From: Oasisia sp. SBJ-2009
Lineage: Eukaryota; Annelida; Polychaeta; Sabellida; Siboglinidae
DNA length: 64,000 nucleotides
Direction of reading: 5' to 3'
NCBI GenBank assembly: GCA_964017155.1
Contig: OZ024865.1
Location: forward strand, 39,614,926-39,678,925
Below the pieces are notes generated by a model that had not been told where the DNA came from, made no database searches, and saw only the letters and a list, made by a program, of their open reading frames with translations. The position numbers and the translations under genes are program-made. Of the stretch, positions 1 through 10,782 are shown piece after piece (within the stretch, counting starts at the first letter, position 1; every line of letters starts with the position of its first letter).

Positions 1-72
1 CGTCAGGTGAAGGGACATTCTCGAGTCGACGCCGAGCTCTGACGACATCTTGTCAACGTCCTTCTGTAGAGC
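1..72 (-). CDS. Partial exon-like ORF, cut by the window start
   Basis: This is the first part of the minus-strand ORF described at 2920-3660, belonging to the unit left of the window. Position 48 is the A of its ATG. Eight more open codons (ALQKDVDK) run back to a 3' splice-site-like CAG at 73-75. Confidence 0.3.
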
Positions 73-442
73 CTGCAGAACACATGAGTGTCATCAGCAG
101 GGGTTGGGTGTTATTTCGGGTGACATCGGTAAATAAATTATTCAGTAAAAATACAGAATGCGAAATAATTCACTTGGACATCTCGCCACTTGCTTAATTG
201 GTATATACAGCAACTGACGTCACGATCGAAATTGCCGCCTTTTAATACATTCTTTTGCGAAAAGTGTTCGTGTATTATTATGTACGTTGCATTACAAAGG
301 TGGCCATCCTAAAATGGCGGATATGAATGTTGGATAAGGCGAAACATAAAATTTATCAAATTGGTAACCCTGAAATTTGCATACATATTGAGACAAAGAT
401 TATGATTCTACGGGAGTTTTCTATTTTGGGTGGCGGCCATTC
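73..442. other. AT-rich spacer between ORF module and hexamer tract (unit 1)
   Basis: I see no gene. It holds an AATAAA on the + strand near 132-137, a GGTGGCC/ATGGCGG motif cluster at 297-320 and a GGGTGGCGGCC at 428-438 abutting the hexamer tract. Type B units lack 57 bases of this spacer just after the TAAATAAATTA near 131-141. Equivalent spacers occupy the same relative place in every unit. Confidence 0.8.
311..320 (+). promoter_or_regulatory. YY1/PHO-like motif
   Basis: AAAATGGCGG followed by A matches the YY1 consensus AANATGGCGGC except the last base. A GGCCAT nine bases upstream (302-307) forms an inverted pair with it. It is present in each unit. Confidence 0.3.
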
Positions 443-553
443 TGTGTGTGAGTGTGCGTGTGCGTGTGCGTGTGCGTGTGCGTGTGCGTGTGCGTGTGCG
501 TGTGCGTGTGAGTGTGCGTGCGTGCGTGCGTGCTTGCGTGTGTGCGTGCGTGC
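443..553. repeat. (TGTGCG)n tract, unit 1, n=9
   Basis: Type A structure: TGTGAG, then nine TGTGCG, then a second TGTGAG, then TGCG/TGCT/TGTG tetramers ending at ATAATTGG. Every step alternates pyrimidine and purine. Confidence 0.97.
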
Positions 554-1322
554 ATAATTGGAAGCGTACTTGCATGTAATCGTGCCTAGGTGTAAATGGC
601 GTAAAACAAATTATACTGCGATGGTGTCTCCATAACTGTGCGTGTATGTGTGGGTGTGTTCGGCGTAAAAGAGTCTGAGACCAATTTGTAATCGCTTTTA
701 ACTTACCTATATTTTCTTGCCATCATCACGACTCTAGAAGACATATTTAATCAGATATAGGAACATTAACGTTCCATGGATTAACGTTTGCGTGCTGTCT
801 GGGTAAGTAGATAACTGAATCGTATCTTTCTTTCGTCCGCCACATGGAGCCAGTGGTCAGCAAGACCAGATTATGGTGTTCGCCCGTTCGCTATTACCAC
901 CACGCAGTGGATCGCCACGCCATTACCGTATGTAGTGCTGCTCAAAATCATAGCATTGTGCAGTTTGTGTACATTTCTGGAAGCAGTTAATGTAGGACTG
1001 GTGGGGTAGAAACCATATTCCGCGTGACAAGCATCATAGCTGCTAAATAATGACATTTGTCAAATTATGACTAGACCTGTGCGTAGGTATACAGATGTAA
1101 CTCGGCCCAGACGTGTCAAAATGGGCAATCGCCGGCTGATTGGAGCAACAATGAAGAGGTGTTAGGAGAAAGATATATGAGAATTTCACGACTTCTACAC
1201 ATGACATATATGAATGTAAGCTTTTTAACATCTCAAAATGTCAATACCATTGCTTCAAAAACTTAGTGGGAAATGAAAGGAACACGACATTGGCCGCCTA
1301 TGCATGGGGAAATCAAAGGTGG
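554..1322. other. Spacer between hexamer and TA tracts (unit 1)
   Basis: I see no gene. It contains the inverted repeat GGAAC-ATTAAC-GTTCC (760-775), the minus-strand donor-like GTAAGT (701-706) and a + strand GGGTAAGT near 800. Its short minus-strand ORFs (61 and 62 codons) show no coding features. Type B copies carry scattered substitutions and small insertions that alter these frames. Confidence 0.75.
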
Positions 1323-1328
1323 TATATA

Positions 1329-1437
<109 letters not shown>

Positions 1438-1439
1438 AC

Positions 1440-1456
1440 CCACTAGAGGACAGCAC
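1440..1456 (+). promoter_or_regulatory. CTCF-like motif 1, at the edge of the TA tract
   Basis: CCACTAGAGGACAGCAC fits the CTCF core CCASYAGRKGGCRSCA except A for G at one position. It is invariant in all 18 units, starting at 1440, 5000, 8562, 12176, 15736, 19284, 22812, 26378, 29942, 33526, 37086, 40651, 44196, 47842, 51628, 55476, 59438 and 63080. Binding is inferred from the motif alone. Confidence 0.4.
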
Positions 1457-1749
1457 TGAATTCACTTTTAATCTATTCACATTTTTTGCACATTTACGGA
1501 CATGGAAATGTTTCAAAACTGTTTCATATGATCGGGTAAGTAACTCATTTACATTTATCTTACATAGCAATCATTTCTTCAAGTCATGAAAGCATTAATG
1601 TTTAAATTGCTCGTATGACATCTTTTAAATGTTACTAAATTATGTTAATTAAAATTAATACTAAACACTTTGCTAGGATTTCATTATTAAGTGATTTTGA
1701 CAAACGTGCCGTCTACCGGAATATATATACGGCTAGTTACGTAATTTAT

Positions 1750-1764
1750 CCAGAAGGTGGCGGC
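1750..1764 (+). promoter_or_regulatory. CTCF-like motif 2, in duplication copy 1
   Basis: CCAGAAGGTGGCGGC fits the core CCASNAGRKGGCRS throughout. It is conserved in every unit, starting at 1750, 5310, 8872, 12486, 16046, 19594, 23122, 26688, 30252, 33836, 37396, 40961, 44510, 48156, 51942, 55790, 59740 and 63394, always on the + strand. Confidence 0.4.
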
Positions 1765-1800
1765 TTTTAACGTTTCCGTGGATACGTCAGAAAATGGAGT

Positions 1801-1810
1801 CCGCCATTTA
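1801..1810 (-). promoter_or_regulatory. Second YY1/PHO-like motif, minus strand
   Basis: CCGCCATTTA reads TAAATGGCGG on the minus strand. With AAATGG at 1792-1797 it forms an inverted repeat around AGTCCG. In type B the right arm becomes CCATTTT, which extends the arms to seven bases. Confidence 0.28.
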
Positions 1811-2216
1811 TTTACAGTTTCTAATTAACAATGAATGTCCATTTATTAGACTACCGCAACATATGAATATTATCTAAGTGTCGTACACTAATTATTATTC
1901 TTCCGGCATGTGGGCTTACAAAAATATGTCTTCCTGATTGCAACGTTTTGGCCGTCATTGGCGTTTTTGATCACACGCAATTAAGGGTTGTGGATTTAAT
2001 GTTAATTATGTGAGAAAAAAAGTATACATATCTAGGCCAACTAGACAGGACATAGATTAAAGTACCTTCGTATGTGGCAGTTAGACTGATGGGGGTGTGG
2101 TATAGAAAAGGGTAGAGATGCGTATTATTCGTGTAATGTTTGACTGTTCGAAACTACGGCATTCCTTGATATAAATATGTAATATTATTTCGGTTTCATA
2201 GTACGTGTCATCAAAA

Positions 2217-2888
2217 CACATTTTGGCACATCTGACAACATGGTAGTGGTTACAACTTCTCACATATGATTGGGCCACTACTTACATTTATCCTGTATGG
2301 CAATCATTTGCTCAATACATAAAAGCATTAATGTCTAAATTGACCGTATGAATCGTTTAAATGTTACTATATTATATTACTCAAAATTAATACACAACTC
2401 CATGCTATAGTCGCATTATTAAATGATTGCGACAAGCACGCCGTCTACCGGAATACAAGTACGGCTAGTTACGTAATTAATTGTATCCAAGAGGTGGCGA
2501 CATTAAACGTTTCTGTGGATACGTCTAAAATGGATTCCTTCAAATTTTGTTACAGTTTCTAATAAACAATTAATGTCCATTTATTAAGCTCCCGCAAAAT
2601 ATCAATACTTTCTAACATACCTACACTAATTGTTATTGTTCTGGCATATAGGCCTTGAGAAATATATCTTCCAGATTACAACGTTTTAGTCGTCATTGGC
2701 GTTTTTGATTACGCGCATCGATTGTGTATTTCTTGTATTGTTAGTTATGTGAGAAAGTTAGAGTATCTAGGCCAGCAACACGGAATATAGCATGATGTAC
2801 CAATGTCTATTTCAATTAGACTTATAGGGGTGTAGATATTAGCAGAGATGCGCATTATTCACGTAATGTTGGCCATTTCGAAGTTAGA
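2217..2888. repeat. Internal duplication, copy 2 (unit 1)
   Basis: Diverged direct copy of 1478-2158, with many substitutions and small indels. A 58-base junction (2159-2216) containing TATAAATA separates the two copies. The divergence between the halves far exceeds that between units, so this duplication predates the array. Confidence 0.93.
2487..2501 (+). promoter_or_regulatory. CTCF-like motif 3, in duplication copy 2
   Basis: CCAAGAGGTGGCGAC is the paralogous site of motif 2, with two mismatches to the core in type A and one in type B (CCAGGAGGTGGCGAC). Starts: 2487, 6047, 9609, 13223, 16783, 20331, 23859, 27425, 30989, 34573, 38133, 41698 (A), then 45236, 48882, 52668, 56516, 60466 (B). 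Confidence 0.3.
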
Positions 2889-2919
2889 AGTCACTCGGCA
2901 AGTCTCGTAATAACCAGCG

Positions 2920-3660
2920 TCATTGAGAGGGTGCGTCTGAGGCGATGTTCGGACGCACGGGGACCGGCCTGTGAAGTGTGCTTAACGTGGGCCTTCCGTT
3001 GTGCACAGATCTGGAGGAGGAGAAGGAATATGAGTCGTTCAAGAGGTTTCTGGAGAGGGAGAAGGCGAAGGGGAAGTCATCGAAGCCCGCGGACACGTGA
3101 CACACACTGGGGTCACACGACGGAGAGCGACAGCGGTAACGCGACAGACATTGGTGACGAGTGACAAAGACGGAGTCGGACGCATCCTCCGACTGCTTCG
3201 TCCCAGAGACGCTACGAAGCCAGGAACGTTCCCTGTCTGCGCTGACTCCCCTTCTGCCGACTGACATCCTTCGCGAGGCCGACCGGCGCCAAGGTCCGGC
3301 TCCAGTCGTCGCCGAAGAACCTCCTCTTGTCCGTGCCCCTGTGTGTCGTGGGTCACGCAGAGGAGACAGTTGGCTCGGCTTGGAGTGCTGCAGTGGCCTG
3401 CGAGGTGAGGACGTCGGCAGGGGCGTTTTCGGGCTCAGCGGTGACATCGTGTAGCCGCTGGTAGAGCTGCCGACGGAGATCTTGTGTCGACGTCTAACGG
3501 TCGCCTTTGTGACTCCGCCCTCGCCGATACGACGGTGAATGCAGGCCAGGTCGTTCCTGACGGCCGCGACAGCGACGTGGATGCGCTCGGCCGTCTTGTC
3601 ACACGCCACCGTCGTCAGGTGAAGGGACATTCTCGAGTCGACGCCGAGCTCTGACGACAT
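2920..3660 (-). CDS. Uncharacterised 246-aa Ser/Arg-rich ORF, possible captured exon
   Basis: I do not recognise a family. The N-terminal ~55 residues (MSSELGVDSRM... to ...IHRRIGEGG) look helix-forming. Residues ~70-100 form a Ser/Pro-rich stretch with SPLSPKTPLP-like phosphosite motifs. The remainder is rich in Ser and Arg. I see no signal peptide, membrane segment or enzyme motif. The chosen ATG has AAG before it. The frame stays open eight codons upstream (to 3684), where it meets a splice-acceptor-like TTCTGCAG preceded by CTGATGAC, so it may be an internal or second exon. The region is strikingly GC-rich against the AT-rich rest of the unit. An AATAAA lies on this strand at 2580-2585. 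All 12 type A copies encode the same protein, but type B copies are frameshifted and A/B changes look near-neutral, so it may be a dead exon fragment. Confidence 0.35.
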   Translation of the reverse strand: MSSELGVDSRMSLHLTTVACDKTAERIHVAVAAVRNDLACIHRRIGEGGVTKATVRRRHKISVGSSTSGYTMSPLSPKTPLPTSSPRRPLQHSKPSQLSPLRDPRHTGARTRGGSSATTGAGPWRRSASRRMSVGRRGVSADRERSWLRSVSGTKQSEDASDSVFVTRHQCLSRYRCRSPSCDPSVCHVSAGFDDFPFAFSLSRNLLNDSYSFSSSRSVHNGRPTLSTLHRPVPVRPNIASDAPSQ

Positions 3661-3684
3661 CTTGTCAACGTCCTTCTGTAGAGC

Positions 3685-4282
3685 CTGCAGAACACATGAG
3701 TGTCATCAGCAGGGGTTGGGTGTTATTTCGGGTGACATCGGTAAATAAATTATTCAGTAAAAATACAGAATGCGAAATAATTCACTTGGACATCTCGCCA
3801 CTTGCTTAATTGGTATATACAGCAACTGACGTCACGATCGAAATTGCCGCCTTTTAATACATTCTTTTGCGAAAAGTGTTCGTGTATTATTATGTACGTT
3901 GCATTACAAAGGTGGCCATCCTAAAATGGCGGATATGAATGTTGGATAAGGCGAAACATAAAATTTATCAAATTGGTAACCCTGAAATTTGCATACATAT
4001 TGAGACAAAGATTATGATTCTACGGGAGTTTTCTATTTTGGGTGGCGGCCATTCTGTGTGTGAGTGTGCGTGTGCGTGTGCGTGTGAGTGTGCGTGCGTG
4101 CGTGCGTGCTTGCGTGTGTGCGTGCGTGCATAATTGGAAGCGTACTTGCATGTAATCGTGCCTAGGTGTAAATGGCGTAAAACAAATTATACTGCGATGG
4201 TGTCTCCATAACTGTGCGTGTATGTGTGGGTGTGTTCGGCGTAAAAGAGTCTGAGACCAATTTGTAATCGCTTTTAACTTAC
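3685..4282 (-). other. Putative minus-strand intron upstream of the 246-aa ORF
   Basis: On the minus strand, AG|GTAAGT (GTAAGT at 4277-4282) lies upstream, and CTGATGAC followed by TTCTGCAG|G ends at 3685, 24 bases before the ORF's ATG. The span of 598 bases includes the hexamer tract. The sequence before the donor ends in TAG in the frame that would join the ORF, so that exon would have to be 5' untranslated. The same pair recurs in every type A unit. In type B the donor becomes GTATGT (47136-47141 in unit 14). Short splice-like motifs arise by chance, so this is a hypothesis. Confidence 0.25.
4055..4129. repeat. (TGTGCG)n tract, unit 2, n=3
   Basis: Three TGTGCG repeats lie between the two TGTGAG interruptions. 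Confidence 0.97.
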
Positions 4283-4904
4283 CTATATTTTCTTGCCATC
4301 ATCACGACTCTAGAAGACATATTTAATCAGATATAGGAACATTAACGTTCCATGGATTAACGTTTGCGTGCTGTCTGGGTAAGTAGATAACTGAATCGTA
4401 TCTTTCTTTCGTCCGCCACATGGAGCCAGTGGTCAGCAAGACCAGATTATGGTGTTCGCCCGTTCGCTATTACCACCACGCAGTGGATCGCCACGCCATT
4501 ACCGTATGTAGTGCTGCTCAAAATCATAGCATTGTGCAGTTTGTGTACATTTCTGGAAGCAGTTAATGTAGGACTGGTGGGGTAGAAACCATATTCCGCG
4601 TGACAAGCATCATAGCTGCTAAATAATGACATTTGTCAAATTATGACTAGACCTGTGCGTAGGTATACAGATGTAACTCGGCCCAGACGTGTCAAAATGG
4701 GCAATCGCCGGCTGATTGGAGCAACAATGAAGAGGTGTTAGGAGAAAGATATATGAGAATTTCACGACTTCTACACATGACATATATGAATGTAAGCTTT
4801 TTAACATCTCAAAATGTCAATACCATTGCTTCAAAAACTTAGTGGGAAATGAAAGGAACACGACATTGGCCGCCTATGCATGGGGAAATCAAAGGTGGTA
4901 TATA

Positions 4905-4906
<2 letters not shown>

Positions 4907-4995
<89 letters not shown>
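4907..4995. repeat. (TA)n tract, unit 2
   Basis: Pure run of 89 bases. Confidence 0.98.
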
Positions 4996-4997
<2 letters not shown>

Positions 4998-6479
4998 ACC
5001 CACTAGAGGACAGCACTGAATTCACTTTTAATCTATTCACATTTTTTGCACATTTACGGACATGGAAATGTTTCAAAACTGTTTCATATGATCGGGTAAG
5101 TAACTCATTTACATTTATCTTACATAGTAATCATTTCTTCAAGTCATGAAAGCATTAATGTTTAAATTGCTCGTATGACATCTTTTAAATGTTACTCAAT
5201 TATGTTAATTAAAATTAATACTAAACACTTTGCTAGAATTTCATTATTAAGTGATTTTGACAAACGTGCCGTCTACCGGAATATATATACGGCTAGTTAC
5301 GTAATTTATCCAGAAGGTGGCGGCTTTTAACGTTTCCGTGGATACGTCAGAAAATGGAGTCCGCCATTTATTTACAGTTTCTAATTAACAATGAATGTCC
5401 ATTTATTAGACTACCGCAACATATGAATATTATCTAAGTGTCGTACACTAATTATTATTCTTCCGGCATGTGGGCTTACAAAAATATGTCTTCCTGATTG
5501 CAACGTTTTGGCCGTCATTGGCGTTTTTGATCACACGCAATTAAGGGTTGTGGATTTAATGTTAATTATGTGAGAAAAAAAGTATACATATCTAGGCCAA
5601 CTAGACAGGACATAGATTAAAGTACCTTCGTATGTGGCAGTTAGACTGATGGGGGTGTGGTATAGAAAAGGGTAGAGATGCGTATTATTCGTGTAATGTT
5701 TGACTGTTCGAAACTACGGCATTCCTTGATATAAATATGTAATATTATTTCGGTTTCATAGTACGTGTCATCAAAACACATTTTGGCACATCTGACAACA
5801 TGGTAGTGGTTACAACTTCTCACATATGATTGGGCCACTACTTACATTTATCCTGTATGGCAATCATTTGCTCAATACATAAAAGCATTAATGTCTAAAT
5901 TGACCGTATGAATCGTTTAAATGTTACTATATTATATTACTCAAAATTAATACACAACTCCATGCTATAGTCGCATTATTAAATGATTGCGACAAGCACG
6001 CCGTCTACCGGAATACAAGTACGGCTAGTTACGTAATTAATTGTATCCAAGAGGTGGCGACATTAAACGTTTCTGTGGATACGTCTAAAATGGATTCCTT
6101 CAAATTTTGTTACAGTTTCTAATAAACAATTAATGTCCATTTATTAAGCTCCCGCAAAATATCAATACTTTCTAACATACCTACACTAATTGTTATTGTT
6201 CTGGCATATAGGCCTTGAGAAATATATCTTCCAGATTACAACGTTTTAGTCGTCATTGGCGTTTTTGATTACGCGCATCGATTGTGTATTTCTTGTATTG
6301 TTAGTTATGTGAGAAAGTTAGAGTATCTAGGCCAGCAACACGGAATATAGCATGATGTACCAATGTCTATTTCAATTAGACTTATAGGGGTGTAGATATT
6401 AGCAGAGATGCGCATTATTCACGTAATGTTGGCCATTTCGAAGTTAGAAGTCACTCGGCAAGTCTCGTAATAACCAGCG

Positions 6480-7220
6480 TCATTGAGAGGGTGCGTCTGA
6501 GGCGATGTTCGGACGCACGGGGACCGGCCTGTGAAGTGTGCTTAACGTGGGCCTTCCGTTGTGCACAGATCTGGAGGAGGAGAAGGAATATGAGTCGTTC
6601 AAGAGGTTTCTGGAGAGGGAGAAGGCGAAGGGGAAGTCATCGAAGCCCGCGGACACGTGACACACACTGGGGTCACACGACGGAGAGCGACAGCGGTAAC
6701 GCGACAGACATTGGTGACGAGTGACAAAGACGGAGTCGGACGCATCCTCCGACTGCTTCGTCCCAGAGACGCTACGAAGCCAGGAACGTTCCCTGTCTGC
6801 GCTGACTCCCCTTCTGCCGACTGACATCCTTCGCGAGGCCGACCGGCGCCAAGGTCCGGCTCCAGTCGTCGCCGAAGAACCTCCTCTTGTCCGTGCCCCT
6901 GTGTGTCGTGGGTCACGCAGAGGAGACAGTTGGCTCGGCTTGGAGTGCTGCAGTGGCCTGCGAGGTGAGGACGTCGGCAGGGGCGTTTTCGGGCTCAGCG
7001 GTGACATCGTGTAGCCGCTGGTAGAGCTGCCGACGGAGATCTTGTGTCGACGTCTAACGGTCGCCTTTGTGACTCCGCCCTCGCCGATACGACGGTGAAT
7101 GCAGGCCAGGTCGTTCCTGACGGCCGCGACAGCGACGTGGATGCGCTCGGCCGTCTTGTCACACGCCACCGTCGTCAGGTGAAGGGACATTCTCGAGTCG
7201 ACGCCGAGCTCTGACGACAT
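6480..7220 (-). CDS. 246-aa ORF, copy in unit 2
   Basis: Same protein as 2920-3660. The open frame extends to 7244, at the acceptor-like site. Confidence 0.33.
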   Translation of the reverse strand: MSSELGVDSRMSLHLTTVACDKTAERIHVAVAAVRNDLACIHRRIGEGGVTKATVRRRHKISVGSSTSGYTMSPLSPKTPLPTSSPRRPLQHSKPSQLSPLRDPRHTGARTRGGSSATTGAGPWRRSASRRMSVGRRGVSADRERSWLRSVSGTKQSEDASDSVFVTRHQCLSRYRCRSPSCDPSVCHVSAGFDDFPFAFSLSRNLLNDSYSFSSSRSVHNGRPTLSTLHRPVPVRPNIASDAPSQ

Positions 7221-7614
7221 CTTGTCAACGTCCTTCTGTAGAGCCTGCAGAACACATGAGTGTCATCAGCAGGGGTTGGGTGTTATTTCGGGTGACATCG
7301 GTAAATAAATTATTCAGTAAAAATACAGAATGCGAAATAATTCACTTGGACATCTCGCCACTTGCTTAATTGGTATATACAGCAACTGACGTCACGATCG
7401 AAATTGCCGCCTTTTAATACATTCTTTTGCGAAAAGTGTTCGTGTATTATTATGTACGTTGCATTACAAAGGTGGCCATCCTAAAATGGCGGATATGAAT
7501 GTTGGATAAGGCGAAACATAAAATTTATCAAATTGGTAACCCTGAAATTTGCATACATATTGAGACAAAGATTATGATTCTACGGGAGTTTTCTATTTTG
7601 GGTGGCGGCCATTC

Positions 7615-7689
7615 TGTGTGTGAGTGTGCGTGTGCGTGTGCGTGTGAGTGTGCGTGCGTGCGTGCGTGCTTGCGTGTGTGCGTGCGTGC
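7615..7689. repeat. (TGTGCG)n tract, unit 3, n=3
   Basis: Same structure and count as unit 2. Confidence 0.97.
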
Positions 7690-8464
7690 ATAATTGGAAG
7701 CGTACTTGCATGTAATCGTGCCTAGGTGTAAATGGCGTAAAACAAATTATACTGCGATGGTGTCTCCATAACTGTGCGTGTATGTGTGGGTGTGTTCGGC
7801 GTAAAAGAGTCTGAGACCAATTTGTAATCGCTTTTAACTTACCTATATTTTCTTGCCATCATCACGACTCTAGAAGACATATTTAATCAGATATAGGAAC
7901 ATTAACGTTCCATGGATTAACGTTTGCGTGCTGTCTGGGTAAGTAGATAACTGAATCGTATCTTTCTTTCGTCCGCCACATGGAGCCAGTGGTCAGCAAG
8001 ACGAGATTATGGTGTTCGCCCGTTCGCTATTACCACCACGCAGTGGATCGCCACGCCATTACCGTATGTAGTGCTGCTCAAAATCATAGCATTGTGCAGT
8101 TTGTGTACATTTCTGGAAGCAGTTAATGTAGGACTGGTGGGGTAGAAACCATATTCCGCGTGACAAGCATCATAGCTGCTAAATAATGACATTTGTCAAA
8201 TTATGACTAGACCTGTGCGTAGGTATACAGATGTAACTCGGCCCAGACGTGTCAAAATGGGCAATCGCCGGCTGATTGGAGCAACAATGAAGAGGTGTTA
8301 GGAGAAAGATATATGAGAATTTCACGACTTCTACACATGACATATATGAATGTAAGCTTTTTAACATCTCAAAATGTCAATACCATTGCTTCAAAAACTT
8401 AGTGGGAAATGAAAGGAACACGACATTGGCCGCCTATGCATGGGGAAATCAAAGGTGGTATATA

Positions 8465-8466
<2 letters not shown>

Positions 8467-8557
<91 letters not shown>
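8467..8557. repeat. (TA)n tract, unit 3
   Basis: Pure run of 91 bases. Confidence 0.98.
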
Positions 8558-8559
<2 letters not shown>

Positions 8560-10041
8560 ACCCACTAGAGGACAGCACTGAATTCACTTTTAATCTATTC
8601 ACATTTTTTGCACATTTACGGACATGGAAATGTTTCAAAACTGTTTCATATGATCGGGTAAGTAACTCATTTACATTTATCTTACATAGCAATCATTTCT
8701 TCAAGTCATGAAAGCATTAATGTTTAAATTGCTCGTATGACATCTTTTAAATGTTACTAAATTATGTTAATTAAAATTAATACTAAACACTTTGCTAGGA
8801 TTTCATTATTAAGTGATTTTGACAAACGTGCCGTCTACCGGAATATATATACGGCTAGTTACGTAATTTATCCAGAAGGTGGCGGCTTTTAACGTTTCCG
8901 TGGATACGTCAGAAAATGGAGTCCGCCATTTATTTACAGTTTCTAATTAACAATGAATGTCCATTTATTAGACTACCGCAACATATGAATATTATCTAAG
9001 TGTCGTACACTAATTATTATTCTTCCGGCATGTGGGCTTACAAAAATATGTCTTCCTGATTGCAACGTTTTGGCCGTCATTGGCGTTTTTGATCACACGC
9101 AATTAAGGGTTGTGGATTTAATGTTAATTATGTGAGAAAAAAAGTATACATATCTAGGCCAACTAGACAGGACATAGATTAAAGTACCTTCGTATGTGGC
9201 AGTTAGACTGATGGGGGTGTGGTATAGAAAAGGGTAGAGATGCGTATTATTCGTGTAATGTTTGACTGTTCGAAACTACGGCATTCCTTGATATAAATAT
9301 GTAATATTATTTCGGTTTCATAGTACGTGTCATCAAAACACATTTTGGCACATCTGACAACATGGTAGTGGTTACAACTTCTCACATATGATTGGGCCAC
9401 TACTTACATTTATCCTGTATGGCAATCATTTGCTCAATACATAAAAGCATTAATGTCTAAATTGACCGTATGAATCGTTTAAATGTTACTATATTATATT
9501 ACTCAAAATTAATACACAACTCCATGCTATAGTCGCATTATTAAATGATTGCGACAAGCACGCCGTCTACCGGAATACAAGTACGGCTAGTTACGTAATT
9601 AATTGTATCCAAGAGGTGGCGACATTAAACGTTTCTGTGGATACGTCTAAAATGGATTCCTTCAAATTTTGTTACAGTTTCTAATAAACAATTAATGTCC
9701 ATTTATTAAGCTCCCGCAAAATATCAATACTTTCTAACATACCTACACTAATTGTTATTGTTCTGGCATATAGGCCTTGAGAAATATATCTTCCAGATTA
9801 CAACGTTTTAGTCGTCATTGGCGTTTTTGATTACGCGCATCGATTGTGTATTTCTTGTATTGTTAGTTATGTGAGAAAGTTAGAGTATCTAGGCCAGCAA
9901 CACGGAATATAGCATGATGTACCAATGTCTATTTCAATTAGACTTATAGGGGTGTAGATATTAGCAGAGATGCGCATTATTCACGTAATGTTGGCCATTT
10001 CGAAGTTAGAAGTCACTCGGCAAGTCTCGTAATAACCAGCG

Positions 10042-10782
10042 TCATTGAGAGGGTGCGTCTGAGGCGATGTTCGGACGCACGGGGACCGGCCTGTGAAGTG
10101 TGCTTAACGTGGGCCTTCCGTTGTGCACAGATCTGGAGGAGGAGAAGGAATATGAGTCGTTCAAGAGGTTTCTGGAGAGGGAGAAGGCGAAGGGGAAGTC
10201 ATCGAAGCCCGCGGACACGTGACACACACTGGGGTCACACGACGGAGAGCGACAGCGGTAACGCGACAGACATTGGTGACGAGTGACAAAGACGGAGTCG
10301 GACGCATCCTCCGACTGCTTCGTCCCAGAGACGCTACGAAGCCAGGAACGTTCCCTGTCTGCGCTGACTCCCCTTCTGCCGACTGACATCCTTCGCGAGG
10401 CCGACCGGCGCCAAGGTCCGGCTCCAGTCGTCGCCGAAGAACCTCCTCTTGTCCGTGCCCCTGTGTGTCGTGGGTCACGCAGAGGAGACAGTTGGCTCGG
10501 CTTGGAGTGCTGCAGTGGCCTGCGAGGTGAGGACGTCGGCAGGGGCGTTTTCGGGCTCAGCGGTGACATCGTGTAGCCGCTGGTAGAGCTGCCGACGGAG
10601 ATCTTGTGTCGACGTCTAACGGTCGCCTTTGTGACTCCGCCCTCGCCGATACGACGGTGAATGCAGGCCAGGTCGTTCCTGACGGCCGCGACAGCGACGT
10701 GGATGCGCTCGGCCGTCTTGTCACACGCCACCGTCGTCAGGTGAAGGGACATTCTCGAGTCGACGCCGAGCTCTGACGACAT
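10042..10782 (-). CDS. 246-aa ORF, copy in unit 3
   Basis: Same protein as 2920-3660; open frame extends to 10806. Confidence 0.33.
   Translation of the reverse strand: MSSELGVDSRMSLHLTTVACDKTAERIHVAVAAVRNDLACIHRRIGEGGVTKATVRRRHKISVGSSTSGYTMSPLSPKTPLPTSSPRRPLQHSKPSQLSPLRDPRHTGARTRGGSSATTGAGPWRRSASRRMSVGRRGVSADRERSWLRSVSGTKQSEDASDSVFVTRHQCLSRYRCRSPSCDPSVCHVSAGFDDFPFAFSLSRNLLNDSYSFSSSRSVHNGRPTLSTLHRPVPVRPNIASDAPSQ

Larger units (their letters stand above)
1478..2158. repeat. Internal duplication, copy 1 (unit 1)
   Basis: This segment aligns with 2217-2888 at an offset of about 730-739 bases. Shared landmarks, in order, are CATATGAT, ACATTTATC, AAAGCATTAATGT, GCCGTCTACCGG, GGCTAGTTACGTAAT, a GGTGGCG motif, AACGTTTC-GTGGATACGTC, AATGTCCATTTATTA, CGTCATTGGCGTTTTTGAT and TGCG-ATTATTC. 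It exists in every unit, starting 42 bases after the end of the TA tract. Confidence 0.93.
3613..7172. repeat. Type A unit 2
   Basis: Length 3560; 3 hexamers, TA run 89. It carries the majority A haplotype (c,a at the positions matching 1637 and 1677) and a private C-to-T change at 5128. Confidence 0.97.
7173..10734. repeat. Type A unit 3
   Basis: Length 3562; 3 hexamers, TA run 91. Haplotype (a,g) as in unit 1. It is the only A unit with 'acgag' near 8000-8004, the base otherwise diagnostic of type B. Confidence 0.97.

Noticed and set aside
871..1231. Minus-strand ORFs of 61 and 62 codons in the spacer, and 65/89-codon ORFs near 2081-2278 and equivalents
   Set aside because: Short, with no recognisable domain, and altered in frame or length between A and B (one is lost in unit 16 by a single change). 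Their identity among A units reflects array homogeneity, not selection.
2170..2177. TATAAATA as a promoter
   Set aside because: Such a motif is expected by chance in AT-rich DNA and no ORF or initiator follows it; it is only noted in the duplication entry.
2931..3454. Overlapping + strand ORFs (77 and 97 codons) and a minus-strand 105-codon ORF in the GC-rich module
   Set aside because: They overlap the 246-codon frame in a GC-rich segment where stops are rare; no domain or start context favours them.
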